Positions 6,194 through 13,411 of a DNA stretch of 13,411 bases are shown here, in pieces. The number at the start of each line of letters is the position of its first letter. Positions within the stretch are counted from its first letter, which is position 1. Made by a program: the position numbers and the translations under genes. Origin of the DNA: Clostridia bacterium (GTDB taxonomy: Bacteria; Bacillota; Clostridia; Christensenellales; CAG-917); the NCBI GenBank assembly GCA_017500745.1, contig JAFVYE010000019.1, positions 1 to 13,411 of the forward strand. Direction: 5' to 3'. Under the pieces are notes generated by a model. The model was not told the DNA's origin. It saw only the letters and a program-made list of their open reading frames with translations, and made no database searches.

Positions 6194-6798
6194 TGGAATT
6201 CTTGATGCTGTTTTGGGTGTTTTTCCAAATTGGTCTGTTCACCATAGGCGGTGGCCACGCAATGATCCCTCTCATCATGGAAAAGGTGGTTGCAGAGGGC
6301 TGGGTGAGCGAGGAGGTCCTCATTGACTTCATCGCCATAAGCGAGAGCACCCCCGGTCCTTTTGCCGTCAACATTGCCACCTACACCGGCACGGTTGTAG
6401 GCGAGGCCTATGGCGGATTTGGTTACGGAGTTCTTGGAGCGCTCTGCGCCACTTTTGGCGTGGTTGCACCCTCCGTCATCATCATCGTGCTTGTGGTCAA
6501 ACTTTTTTCAAGGTTTATGACAAAACCTTCTGTGCAAGAGGTGTTCACAGGGGTGCGCTCCTCTGTGGCAGGGCTTCTTCTAAGCGTATTTGCCACCCTG
6601 TTCATCACGGTCATACTCGGCCTGTCTTCTGTGTGGGACAAGAGTGAGGTTGGGTTTGACTATATCGGCTTCATCATATTTGCTGTCATGATGGTGGCGG
6701 GCAACGTAAAGATCAAGGGCAAAAAACTGCACCCGATTGCAATAGTTTTGATGTCTGCGCTGATGGGCGTGCTGATGTACGGATTCATTCCTTCCTAA
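6193..6798 (+). CDS. Short-chain CHR (chromate-type) transporter, second subunit
   Basis: This is the 201-residue partner of the preceding subunit. It repeats the CHR motifs: FFQIGLFTIGGGHAM (10-24) and SESTPGPFAVNIATYTGT (50-67), with a matching VVAPS segment. The two subunits look like an ancient duplication of one CHR domain, and pairs like this are thought to assemble as an antiparallel heterodimer equivalent to the fused long-chain form. AAGGAGGA (6176-6183) lies 9 nt before the ATG, inside the end of the first gene. The gene ends 16 nt before a strong terminator. Confidence 0.91.
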   Translation: MEFLMLFWVFFQIGLFTIGGGHAMIPLIMEKVVAEGWVSEEVLIDFIAISESTPGPFAVNIATYTGTVVGEAYGGFGYGVLGALCATFGVVAPSVIIIVLVVKLFSRFMTKPSVQEVFTGVRSSVAGLLLSVFATLFITVILGLSSVWDKSEVGFDYIGFIIFAVMMVAGNVKIKGKKLHPIAIVLMSALMGVLMYGFIPS

Positions 6799-6814
6799 CA
6801 AAATCGCATATGAC

Positions 6815-6840
6815 AAAAAGAGCAAAATTTTGCTCTTTTT
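6815..6840 (+). terminator. Terminator of the CHR operon
   Basis: AAAAAGAGCAAAA (6815-6827) and TTTTGCTCTTTTT (6828-6840) form a perfect palindrome that folds as a hairpin with an AATT loop and ends in a T-tract. The symmetry means it could also act on the minus strand. Confidence 0.82.
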
Positions 6841-6957
6841 CCTTTCTTTCGGCACATAATATATTAATTTTTACATTTTGATTTTCTTCAAAAAAAGTTA
6901 TCTATACAACTGAGAATTTTTGTAAGTTTTTTCGCCAAAAAATCCTCTTTATTTTTC

Positions 6958-6986
6958 TTGAAAATTTGTAGGGCGTGTTTTATACT
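6958..6986 (+). promoter_or_regulatory. Promoter of the seven-helix/anchored protein operon
   Basis: TTGAAA (6958-6963), an exact 17-bp spacer and TATACT (6981-6986) give a good sigma-A promoter. Transcription should start near 6993, leaving a leader of about 23 nt that includes GGGAG (7006-7010). The upstream part of this gap (6841-6957) is AT-rich and I see no further structure in it. Confidence 0.65.
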
Positions 6987-7015
6987 ATAAAACAACAAAT
7001 GGTTTGGGAGATATT

Positions 7016-7768
7016 ATGCAACACTCATTGATTATTGGTGCGGTGACAATTTTGTTCCTTTGCGTAATTGCAATAGGCGCTCATTTGCTCCGTGGTAGAG
7101 TGCTCCTTGCCAAGCGTCTGCTTTTTATTTTGGGCATTTTCGTCTTGGTGGTCAAGGTGGCACAATACGTCTACTACGCAGCTGTTGGCGGAGTTGAATA
7201 TCCTACGGAGTTCAGCACCCTCACGTGTATTGTTTTTGCTCTTGTGGTTTTCTGCGACAAGAAAAAGGTGGCGTACCCCTTTGTCACTTATGCTGCATTT
7301 ATCTCTGGTCTTGTTTTCAACCTTATGTTTTTTATCGGGCAGGACACTTTCATTGATGCACGCAGAAGCGAGCTCTGGCTCCTCCTCAACGTGTTTGTCC
7401 ACGATGCCCTCTTCCTTGGCTCAATCATCATGATGGGCAACTTCAAGTTGTCAATCAAGACTTCATGGCAAATCCCTTTGGGCATTGCCGTGTTTGTGGG
7501 CTGGGCATTCATCGCCAAGTTTTTGCTTGGATATGAAGGCAACATCTACACCACCAACATCTTTGACGGCACTCTTTTCAACACAGTCTTTGCCAAGGAC
7601 TACCCCGGCCTCACCGACTCCAACTATTATCTCCCCGTTTACTACATAGTTTTGGTGTTGTCTTTGGGCCTTTCATACGTGGTGTTGTTTGCTCTCAATC
7701 AGCTCATCTACAAGCACGACCACTCTCTTGAAAATCAATATTATCTTGACAAGGAGGACTATCAATGA
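7016..7768 (+). CDS. Seven-helix integral membrane protein, possibly YwaF/TMEM164-like
   Basis: The 250-residue product shows about seven hydrophobic helices: 5-25, 33-55, 63-79, 85-106, 121-141, 153-171 and 207-231. There is a polar loop at 172-206 and a charged C-terminal tail ending DKEDYQ. The layout, with EYPTEFSTLTC (61-71) in helix 3 and His129-Asp130 in helix 5, resembles the YwaF (TIGR02206)/TMEM164 group, but the match is by eye and weak. I chose ATG 7016, which has GGGAG 5 nt upstream; an in-frame TTG at 7004 overlaps that site. It overlaps the next gene by 4 nt (ATGA), so the two products are likely co-translated and may form a complex. Function unknown. Confidence 0.82.
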   Translation: MQHSLIIGAVTILFLCVIAIGAHLLRGRVLLAKRLLFILGIFVLVVKVAQYVYYAAVGGVEYPTEFSTLTCIVFALVVFCDKKKVAYPFVTYAAFISGLVFNLMFFIGQDTFIDARRSELWLLLNVFVHDALFLGSIIMMGNFKLSIKTSWQIPLGIAVFVGWAFIAKFLLGYEGNIYTTNIFDGTLFNTVFAKDYPGLTDSNYYLPVYYIVLVLSLGLSYVVLFALNQLIYKHDHSLENQYYLDKEDYQ

Positions 7769-8781
7769 ACACCAGCGACGTGACCAAGGCCTTTGAAGGC
7801 GTGTTTGTTTCAATCCTCCTCATTGCCATATTTGCCACAGCATTTGGCATCCTCGCTCTTGGCGAAACTGCTCCTTCATCCGAGCCCATCACTTCTTTTA
7901 AACATCTTGAAGTGCGCCCCGATGAAGCAGTTGTTGACTTTGGCGATATTCCCACAGACGCAGACGCTCTCATTGAGCTTGCTGCAACCCTGTTCAACTA
8001 CGGTGGCACAACTGCCAAAAACGCAGATTATCTTGCCGCACACTGCAACTGTCAGATGATTATGAATGCAGGAAGCGACAACCTCGTTGACATTGACGCC
8101 ACCATCATCAAAACTCAAACCGAATATTTCCGTGCAGACTACCGCATTGAAGTGGACTGCCCTTTGAAGCGTGTGTTTGGCAACGCATTTGAAATCATCA
8201 TCTCAGAGCGCAACTACACCTGCACAGATATGGACTATCTTGCCTATCAAAAGGTGCCCAACTCCATAGTCACAGAGGACGGCAGACCCACCGCAGATTG
8301 GGAGCCCACCAAAAAGAACCCCTTGACCGAGGAACAACGTGAAGTGCCTGTGTACAACAGCACTCAAGAGGGCATCTTTGAAGTTGTACCCTACAACGTG
8401 ACGGTGGACACAATCAAATCAGCAGAGATCACCTACGTTGAAAGTGAAGAAGGCAACTACTACCGTGTGGATATGGTCCTTGACACCTCCAACCCTGCAC
8501 TTACAGAGCGTATCATTGACACCATCCGCAAGGGCTCAAGCGACCCCAACGCATACTATGACGTGGTCACTTACTCCTTTGAGCTTTGGGACAATGGCTA
8601 TTTCAAGTCAATCACCTTCCAAGAAGTGTGGAAGGCAAAGGCAATGGGCATGGTCAACTTCGTCACAGACACCACCTACAACTGGTCCTTCAGTTACAGC
8701 GCAGAGGACGCCAACCCCGACACCTACGTCAACTGCAAGGAAACCAAGGATGCCATCCTTGGTGTGACAGAGGAAGAATAA
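7765..8781 (+). CDS. Single-span membrane-anchored protein with large exported domain, unknown
   Basis: This 338-residue protein begins with one hydrophobic helix (about 13-32) that has no lipobox cysteine. It is an uncleaved signal-anchor or a signal peptide, with the remaining 300 residues probably outside the membrane. The exported part is acidic and rich in Thr, Asn, Tyr and Val, with beta-strand-like alternation (for example 216-300). Two cysteines lie close together (C94, C96). I recognise no family. AAGGAGGA (7751-7758) precedes ATG by 6 nt, and the start overlaps the stop of the seven-helix protein gene. The strict coupling suggests that it works with that protein at the cell surface. 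Its end is followed by a bidirectional terminator. Confidence 0.82.
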   Translation: MNTSDVTKAFEGVFVSILLIAIFATAFGILALGETAPSSEPITSFKHLEVRPDEAVVDFGDIPTDADALIELAATLFNYGGTTAKNADYLAAHCNCQMIMNAGSDNLVDIDATIIKTQTEYFRADYRIEVDCPLKRVFGNAFEIIISERNYTCTDMDYLAYQKVPNSIVTEDGRPTADWEPTKKNPLTEEQREVPVYNSTQEGIFEVVPYNVTVDTIKSAEITYVESEEGNYYRVDMVLDTSNPALTERIIDTIRKGSSDPNAYYDVVTYSFELWDNGYFKSITFQEVWKAKAMGMVNFVTDTTYNWSFSYSAEDANPDTYVNCKETKDAILGVTEEE

Positions 8782-8800
8782 AACAGGATTTGGCAAAAAC

Positions 8801-8828
8801 AAAACCCACTCAAATGAGTGGGTTTTTT
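8801..8828. terminator. Bidirectional terminator between the anchored protein and M28 peptidase genes
   Basis: AAAACCCACTCA (8801-8812) is complementary to TGAGTGGGTTTT (8815-8826), with a 2-4 nt loop and further T residues. It serves the convergent genes on both sides. Confidence 0.9.
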
Positions 8829-8845
8829 GTTTGTGTAATTTGCCA

Positions 8846-10153
8846 TTATTCTACGCTTGCTTCGGTTGCTTCTGCGCTTTCTTCGGTTGCAAGAGCGGGA
8901 GTGGATTCTGCTCTCTTGCCGTCCTCAACTGCTGCAATCTTGTCAATGACACGGAGGACTACGTCAAGGCCTGTGCCAACGGTTTCAACGCTGAAACGAT
9001 CGGGGGTGTCATAGAATGTGTGATAGTAGTTGGTCATGACAGGGTCTTGTGCTGCAAAGGTGACTGTGCGCACCCCTGCCTTGTGGAAGGGAGTTGAGTC
9101 ACATCCACCAACGGGGTTGACAATGTTGCCCGGCTTTTCAATGCCTGCTTCCTTCATTGATTCCTCAAACATCTTGATGAGCTCGGGGTCAAACTTGGTG
9201 CCTTGCCATGCGTCGCCACGGACGACTTCAAAGTAGTCCTCATCTGCGATTGAGTCAAGGTTGATGTTGTAGCAGTTGTCAAGGATTGCTTCCCCTTTGT
9301 GCTTTCTCACAAATGCAATTGAGCCACGAAGACCTGCTTCTTCTGCACCACAATTGAGGTCAATGATACGGCAACGCTTGGGCATTTTGTCGGGGTTTTC
9401 CTTGAAATACTTTGTGATGACGTATGCAAGTGCAATGCCTGTTGCATTGTCCATTGCGCCGGGAGATGCGGTCTTTTCATTTTTGTCAAGCCAAAGTGTG
9501 ACAAGGAAACTGCCTGCCACCAGGAAGGGACAAATGATGGGATAGTACTCTGCCACCATCATCCAAGCAACGTAGTCAACGTATTGGCTTATTGCAAGGG
9601 TCCATGCAAGTGCTGTGACCACAATAACACACACTGCACCAAGGCCAACTTTGATGAAGGCAAATGCGGGATTGAGCTTACTCTTGATTGCGCTATGTTT
9701 CCAGTTCCAGCTGGTGTCGGTGTGACCTGACAACATAATGGTGTAATCGTACTCGCCGTCTTCGGGAGTGAGCTCACCATAGGTGTTGTAGCTGACTTCG
9801 TGGTGGAAGCACCAGTCAAACCAAGTTTTGTAAAGGAACACGCTGCAAACCAACCAAACCCACATTGCTGTCAACATGAGTGCTGCAAGCCAGTAGAGCT
9901 GTGTAAAGTTGAGCATGATTGCTCCTGCAATGCCCACCCAACCTGCAAAGGGAATGCCACCGATTGATGCGCGGGGTGCAACGAGAAACTTTTCTTGTTT
10001 GACTTTGAGGCCAAGATCTGTCATCTTGTCCTTCATGACGTCATGAAACTTTCTTTCGTTGTCAGAGCCGGGCAAACGAGGGCCGATTTCATCTGCAGCA
10101 TGGGTGACGATTTCAAATGCCTCGTCAGCATACTTTCTGATTTCTTCTCTCAT
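8846..10153 (-). CDS. Membrane-embedded M28-type zinc metallopeptidase
   Basis: The 435-residue product carries the co-catalytic zinc set of the M28 aminopeptidase family: H144 in SGHTDT, bridging D235 in PGAMDNATG, E271-E272 in CGAEEAG, D300 in NLDSI and H378 in YYHTFYDTPD. There is no N-terminal signal peptide. Instead there are two hydrophobic hairpins, about 66-84/86-107 and 163-187/204-222. The second lies between the first zinc ligand (H144) and the bridging aspartate (D235). Since each insertion crosses the membrane twice, all catalytic motifs stay on one side, probably the cytoplasm. The C-terminus (from about 410) is a low-complexity Glu/Ala/Ser/Thr tail. AGGAGA (plus strand 10159-10164) precedes ATG by 5 nt. 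It is the last gene after leuS and serS, but a hairpin separates it from serS. Substrate unknown. Confidence 0.9.
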   Translation of the reverse strand: MREEIRKYADEAFEIVTHAADEIGPRLPGSDNERKFHDVMKDKMTDLGLKVKQEKFLVAPRASIGGIPFAGWVGIAGAIMLNFTQLYWLAALMLTAMWVWLVCSVFLYKTWFDWCFHHEVSYNTYGELTPEDGEYDYTIMLSGHTDTSWNWKHSAIKSKLNPAFAFIKVGLGAVCVIVVTALAWTLAISQYVDYVAWMMVAEYYPIICPFLVAGSFLVTLWLDKNEKTASPGAMDNATGIALAYVITKYFKENPDKMPKRCRIIDLNCGAEEAGLRGSIAFVRKHKGEAILDNCYNINLDSIADEDYFEVVRGDAWQGTKFDPELIKMFEESMKEAGIEKPGNIVNPVGGCDSTPFHKAGVRTVTFAAQDPVMTNYYHTFYDTPDRFSVETVGTGLDVVLRVIDKIAAVEDGKRAESTPALATEESAEATEASVE

Positions 10154-10193
10154 AATTTTCTCCTAAAATTTTATTATTTTTCCTTAATATATG

Positions 10194-10220
10194 AAAATTG
10201 AAAGGACAAAGTCCTTTCAA
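10194..10220 (-). terminator. Probable terminator after serS
   Basis: On the minus strand TTGAAAGGAC (10220-10211), a TTT loop and GTCCTTTCAA (10207-10198) form a perfect 10-bp stem, followed by TTTT (10197-10194). The T-run is short, so some read-through into the peptidase gene is likely. Confidence 0.6.
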
Positions 10221-10232
10221 CTTCATTTTGTG

Positions 10233-11513
10233 TTAGCGTATAACTTCCATGCCACCCATATACTTGCGGAGCACTTCAGGCACTGTCACAGAGCCGTCTG
10301 CGTTTTGATATTGCTCCACGATTGCGGGGATAAGACGTGAGGTTGCAAGTCCGCTTCCGTTCAAGGTGTGGACGTATGCGGGTTTGCCTGTTTCTGCATC
10401 ACGATAACGGGTGTTGTTGCGGCGTGCTTGATAGTCGTTTGCGTTTGAAACTGAACTGCATTCCTTGTAGATTTCCATTGAAGGAATCCAAAGTTCAACG
10501 TCATACGTTCTTGCCATACTTGCACTGCAATCTCCTGCTGCAAGCTTGCTCAGACGGAAGTGGAGGCCAAGTTTGTCGCAAAGACGGCATGCCTTTTCAA
10601 CAAGTTCCTCAAAGGCCTTCATGCTGTCGGCGGGCTTTGCTATCTGCACCATTTCAATCTTGTTGAATTGGTGGCCACGGATCATGCCTCTTTCTTCACT
10701 TCTTGCACTACCAGCTTCCTTTCTGAAGCAAGGTGAATATGCAAACAGCTTGAGGGGGAGCTTGTCCTCGGGGATGATTTCGCCAGCATAGAGGTTGACG
10801 AGGGCGGTTTCTGCTGTGGGAAGCATAAAGCGATTGCGTGTTCTATCCTCATCGCAGTCAAGCCAATAAACTTCATCGCTGAATTTGGGGAATTGACCTG
10901 CACCAAAGCCACAGTTGTAGCCAAGTTGATAAGGGGGCAAGATAAATTCATAGCCGTCTGAAAGGTGCTCGTCAATGAAGAAGTTGAGCAGTGCCCATTC
11001 AAGACGTGCGCCCACGCCACGATAGCACCAGAAGCCGTTGCCACTGAGTTTTACGCCACGTTCATAGTCAATGAGTCCAAGGTCAACACAAAGGTCATAG
11101 TGGCTCTTGGGTTTGAAGTCAAAGACGGGCTTTTCACGCCAAGTTTTGACAACTTGGTTGTTTTCCTTTTCGCCGGGGAGAAGGTCGGGGTCGGGAGTGT
11201 TGGGCAAGGAGCAAAGGAAGTTGTTGACGTCAGCAATGAGCTTGTTGATTCTTTCATCGCCCTTGGCAATTTGCTCGCCGATTTCTCTCATTTCTGCAAA
11301 AATGTGCTCCACAGGTTTGCCCTCTTTTTTGAGCTTGGGGATCTCTGCAGAAACCTTGTTTCTCTTTGCTTTGAGTTGCTCAATTTCGGTGATGAGTGCC
11401 TTGCGCTCGTCATCCCATTGGATGACTTCGGTGAAGTCCACTTGATGACCCTTTCTTGCAAGAGCGTCCACCACTTCTTGTGTGTTGTTTCTGATTCTGT
11501 TAAGGTCTAACAT
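10233..11513 (-). CDS. serS: Serine--tRNA ligase (seryl-tRNA synthetase)
   Basis: This 426-residue class II synthetase charges tRNA-Ser (and tRNA-Sec where present) with serine in the cytoplasm. Residues about 28-105 form the charged N-terminal coiled-coil arm that contacts the long variable arm of the tRNA. The catalytic domain has motif 2, FRKEAGSARSEERGMIRGHQF (263-283), the CSSVSNANDYQARR segment (352-365) and motif 3, LNGSGLATSRLIPAIVEQYQ (384-403). Length is normal. Several motif residues differ from the commonest bacterial forms: CGFGAGQFPKF (201-211) instead of the usual TGQLPKF type, and PTAETALVN (232-240) instead of the TAEVPLTN type. AGAGGA precedes ATG by about 5 nt. It lies 80 bp after leuS on the same strand with no terminator between, so it is probably co-transcribed. 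No T-box leader is seen in the gap. Confidence 0.96.
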   Translation of the reverse strand: MLDLNRIRNNTQEVVDALARKGHQVDFTEVIQWDDERKALITEIEQLKAKRNKVSAEIPKLKKEGKPVEHIFAEMREIGEQIAKGDERINKLIADVNNFLCSLPNTPDPDLLPGEKENNQVVKTWREKPVFDFKPKSHYDLCVDLGLIDYERGVKLSGNGFWCYRGVGARLEWALLNFFIDEHLSDGYEFILPPYQLGYNCGFGAGQFPKFSDEVYWLDCDEDRTRNRFMLPTAETALVNLYAGEIIPEDKLPLKLFAYSPCFRKEAGSARSEERGMIRGHQFNKIEMVQIAKPADSMKAFEELVEKACRLCDKLGLHFRLSKLAAGDCSASMARTYDVELWIPSMEIYKECSSVSNANDYQARRNNTRYRDAETGKPAYVHTLNGSGLATSRLIPAIVEQYQNADGSVTVPEVLRKYMGGMEVIR

Positions 11514-11593
11514 TGTTGTCCTCTATATCAAAATTTATTTATTTTTGTACAAACTGCAAGTTTATCCTTCTATTTTTGCTGATAAACAGCTTT

Positions 11594-13411
11594 TTATGCA
11601 ATTATGTTGACAAGTCTGCCAGGCACCACGATGATCTTTTTGGGTGCGCCTGCAAGTTGATCCTTGACTGCTTCAAGGGCTTGAGATTCAATTTCTTCCT
11701 TGGTTGCGTTTTTGCTGACCATGATCTTTGCGCGCATCTTTGAGCAGATTTGCACGCCAAGTTCAATCTCGTCACGGACAAGGCAGTTGACGTCAAACTT
11801 GGGATATGCTTGGTTAAACACGGAGTATTCCTCTCCCATCATCTCCCAAAGTTCCTCTGCAAAGTGAGGTGCAAAAGGTGCAAACAAGAGCACAAGGTCT
11901 CTGACGCACTCCTTGTAGAAAGCACTCTTTGAGCCCACAGCGTTGTCATAGGCGTAGATTGCGTTGACGTACTCCATAATGCGTGCGATTGCTGTGTTAA
12001 AGGAGAAGGCCTCCATATCTTGAGTGACGCTCTTGATGGTGTTGTGACGGACAAAGTTGAGTTCCTTTTCTTCCTTGCCCATTTCTCTTTCCTCAAAGTT
12101 TTCGTAGCACTTTTTGACAAGGCGCTCTACTCTGTCAAAGAAACGTCCTATGCCGTCAAGACCGCTCTCGTTCCAAGGACCGCCTTCAACGTAGCTGAAG
12201 CCAAACATGAGATACACTCTAAACACGTCTGCGCCAAACTTGGCAATGCTGTCATCGGGAGACACCACGTTGCCACGGGACTTTGACATCTTAAATCCGT
12301 CAGGGCCAAGGATGAGGCCTTGGTGGACAAGTGAGAGGAAGGGCTCGTCAAAGTGGAGATAGCCCATATCACGAAGTGCCTTTGTGAAGAAGCGTGCATA
12401 CAAGAGGTGCATGCAGGCGTGCTCTGCTCCGCCAATGTATTTGTCAACGGGGAGGAGCTTGTCAATCCACTCTGTGTCAAAGGGTTTTTCGCAGTTGCGA
12501 TTGTCGGCGTATCTAAGATAATACCAACTTGAACACACAAAGGTGTCAAGGGTGTCTGGATCACGTCTTGCGTCTGCGCCACACACGGGACACTTGACGT
12601 TCATAAATTCCTCGCACTTGGCAAGGGGTGACTTTCCGTCAGGCTTAAACTCCACTCTGCAAGGCAATTTGACGGGAAGATCGCTTTCGGGCACGGGCAC
12701 TGCTCCGCAGTGAGGGCAGTGGATGATGGGGATAGGAGCGCCCCAATAGCGTTGACGGCTCACAAGCCAATCTCTCAAACGATAGTTGGTTTTGAGTGAT
12801 CCTTTGCCACTTTGTTCAAGTTTTTTGATGATGGCCACCTTTGCTTCCTCGCTGGTCATGCCGTCAAACTCGCCACAATTGACAAGGACACCATATTCGG
12901 TGAAAGGAAGACTATCGTTGACGTCCTCGGTTGCGCCCTTTATGACTCTTTCAACAGGGAGTCCAAGCTTGCCTGCAAAGACAAAGTCTCTGTCATCGTG
13001 TGCGCCCACGCCCATGACTGCGCCCGTGCCGTAGGATGCAATGACGTAGTCTGCCACCAAGATGGGCACTTCTCTGCCGTTGATGGGGTTGATTGCGTAT
13101 GAGCCGGTCATGACACCTGTCTTTTCACGGTTTGAAGCCATGCGGTCAATTTCGGTCACCTTTGATGCCTCCTCCTTGTAGCGTTCAACTGCTTCCTTTT
13201 GTTCGGCGGTTGTCACAAGGCCAACGAGGGGGCTTTCGGGTGCAAGAACAACGTACGTGACGCCAAAGAGAGTGTCTGCGCGTGTTGTAAACACACGGAA
13301 AGTGACGTCACTATCCTTGACTGCAAACTCAACTTCGCCACCATAGGACTTGCCAATCCAATGCTTTTGCATGAGTTTTGTCTTTTCAGGCCAATCAAGT
13401 CCGTCAAGACC
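11594..13411 (-). CDS. leuS: Leucine--tRNA ligase (5' partial)
   Basis: The frame is open to the right edge of the window, so the N-terminal part with the HIGH motif is missing; 605 residues are seen of the usual 800-870. Visible in order (fragment numbering) are the CP1 editing domain with TTRADTLFG (42-50) and MGVGAHDDRD (133-142, with the conserved final Asp of the editing site), and DWLVSRQRYWG (214-224). Two CxxC knuckles follow (C232/C235 and C274/C277), then CSSWYYLRY (293-301), GGAEHACMHLLYARF (327-341), the KMSKS loop (374-378) and the C-terminal anticodon-binding and tRNA-contact domains. It charges tRNA-Leu and edits mischarged products. It is followed by serS on the same strand. 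Confidence 0.97.
   Translation of the reverse strand, partial: GLDGLDWPEKTKLMQKHWIGKSYGGEVEFAVKDSDVTFRVFTTRADTLFGVTYVVLAPESPLVGLVTTAEQKEAVERYKEEASKVTEIDRMASNREKTGVMTGSYAINPINGREVPILVADYVIASYGTGAVMGVGAHDDRDFVFAGKLGLPVERVIKGATEDVNDSLPFTEYGVLVNCGEFDGMTSEEAKVAIIKKLEQSGKGSLKTNYRLRDWLVSRQRYWGAPIPIIHCPHCGAVPVPESDLPVKLPCRVEFKPDGKSPLAKCEEFMNVKCPVCGADARRDPDTLDTFVCSSWYYLRYADNRNCEKPFDTEWIDKLLPVDKYIGGAEHACMHLLYARFFTKALRDMGYLHFDEPFLSLVHQGLILGPDGFKMSKSRGNVVSPDDSIAKFGADVFRVYLMFGFSYVEGGPWNESGLDGIGRFFDRVERLVKKCYENFEEREMGKEEKELNFVRHNTIKSVTQDMEAFSFNTAIARIMEYVNAIYAYDNAVGSKSAFYKECVRDLVLLFAPFAPHFAEELWEMMGEEYSVFNQAYPKFDVNCLVRDEIELGVQICSKMRAKIMVSKNATKEEIESQALEAVKDQLAGAPKKIIVVPGRLVNIIA

Noticed and set aside
7004..7015. 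Upstream TTG start for the seven-helix protein
   Set aside because: The TTG overlaps the GGGAG ribosome binding site, which is ideally spaced for the ATG at 7016.
10965..11510. A 181-codon open frame on the plus strand opposite serS
   Set aside because: It lies wholly antisense to a clear seryl-tRNA synthetase gene, has no ribosome binding site and no recognisable protein features; it is a frame shadow.
11578..11590. Hairpin GCTG-ATAAA-CAGC in the leuS-serS gap
   Set aside because: The stem is only four pairs, and the T-tract follows on the plus strand, whereas both genes run on the minus strand. It is not a credible terminator or attenuator.
11514..11593. Possible T-box or other leader RNA upstream of serS
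   Set aside because: The gap is only 80 bp and contains no T-box sequence or strong leader fold; T-box leaders need far more room.
1..13411. CRISPR array, prophage, insertion sequence, tRNA or rRNA
   Set aside because: No regularly spaced long repeats, transposase or integrase motifs, terminal inverted repeats or cloverleaf sequences were seen on reading both strands.
1..13411. Mollicutes-type alternative genetic code (TGA = Trp)
   Set aside because: Several genes with complete conserved C-termini end in TGA immediately before terminators or overlapping starts, and tryptophans are encoded by TGG.

Overview
The window is ordinary-looking chromosomal DNA from a low-to-moderate GC Gram-positive-type bacterium, most likely an uncultured member of the Clostridia (Bacillota). 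The evidence is a DUF2804 protein, a DegV protein, a ZIP transporter with a His-rich loop, split short-chain CHR transporters, a short clostridial-type ferredoxin, AGGAGG-type ribosome binding sites and compact A-tract/T-tract hairpin terminators. TGA is used as a stop (for example at 670-672 and 1008-1010), which argues against Mollicutes with the alternative code. I see no phage, insertion sequence, CRISPR, rRNA or tRNA. No gene-free stretch reaches 300 bases; the longest is 6799-7015.

Layout. 1-1010 (+): the 3' part of an APH-fold phosphotransferase gene coupled to a small membrane protein with a zinc ribbon, then a terminator. 1118-2164 (+): DUF2804 protein, convergent with a ZIP metal transporter (2238-3113, -). 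3269-4150 (+): DegV lipid-binding protein, convergent with a 56-residue ferredoxin gene (4216-4386, -). 4501-5445 (-): membrane-anchored alpha/beta hydrolase, divergent from the two-gene CHR (chromate-type) transporter at 5507-6798 (+). 7016-8781 (+): a two-gene operon of a seven-helix membrane protein and a single-span protein with a large exported domain, neither of known function. 8846-13411 (-): leuS (N-terminus cut by the window edge), serS and a membrane-embedded M28-type metallopeptidase.

How the genes relate. Most are housekeeping or membrane functions with no common pathway. The coupled pairs (phosphotransferase/zinc ribbon, CHR halves, seven-helix/anchored protein) probably act together. 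Each of the three convergent gene pairs shares one nearly perfect hairpin that should stop transcription from both sides.

Most notable signals. (1) Three genes (degV, the hydrolase, the first CHR gene) lack a Shine-Dalgarno sequence, and each has a candidate promoter with the same geometry: 17-bp spacer, then -10 ending exactly 6 nt before the start codon. This predicts leaderless mRNAs, in contrast to the other genes here, which have clear ribosome binding sites. (2) The hydrolase and CHR operon share a 61-bp intergenic region in which the two opposing -35 elements overlap. (3) The ferredoxin lacks one of its eight cluster cysteines (Gly38). (4) The M28 peptidase has two membrane hairpins inserted between its zinc-site motifs. 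I did not find a complete new defence or metabolic system; the 7016-8781 pair is the best candidate for an uncharacterised membrane system.
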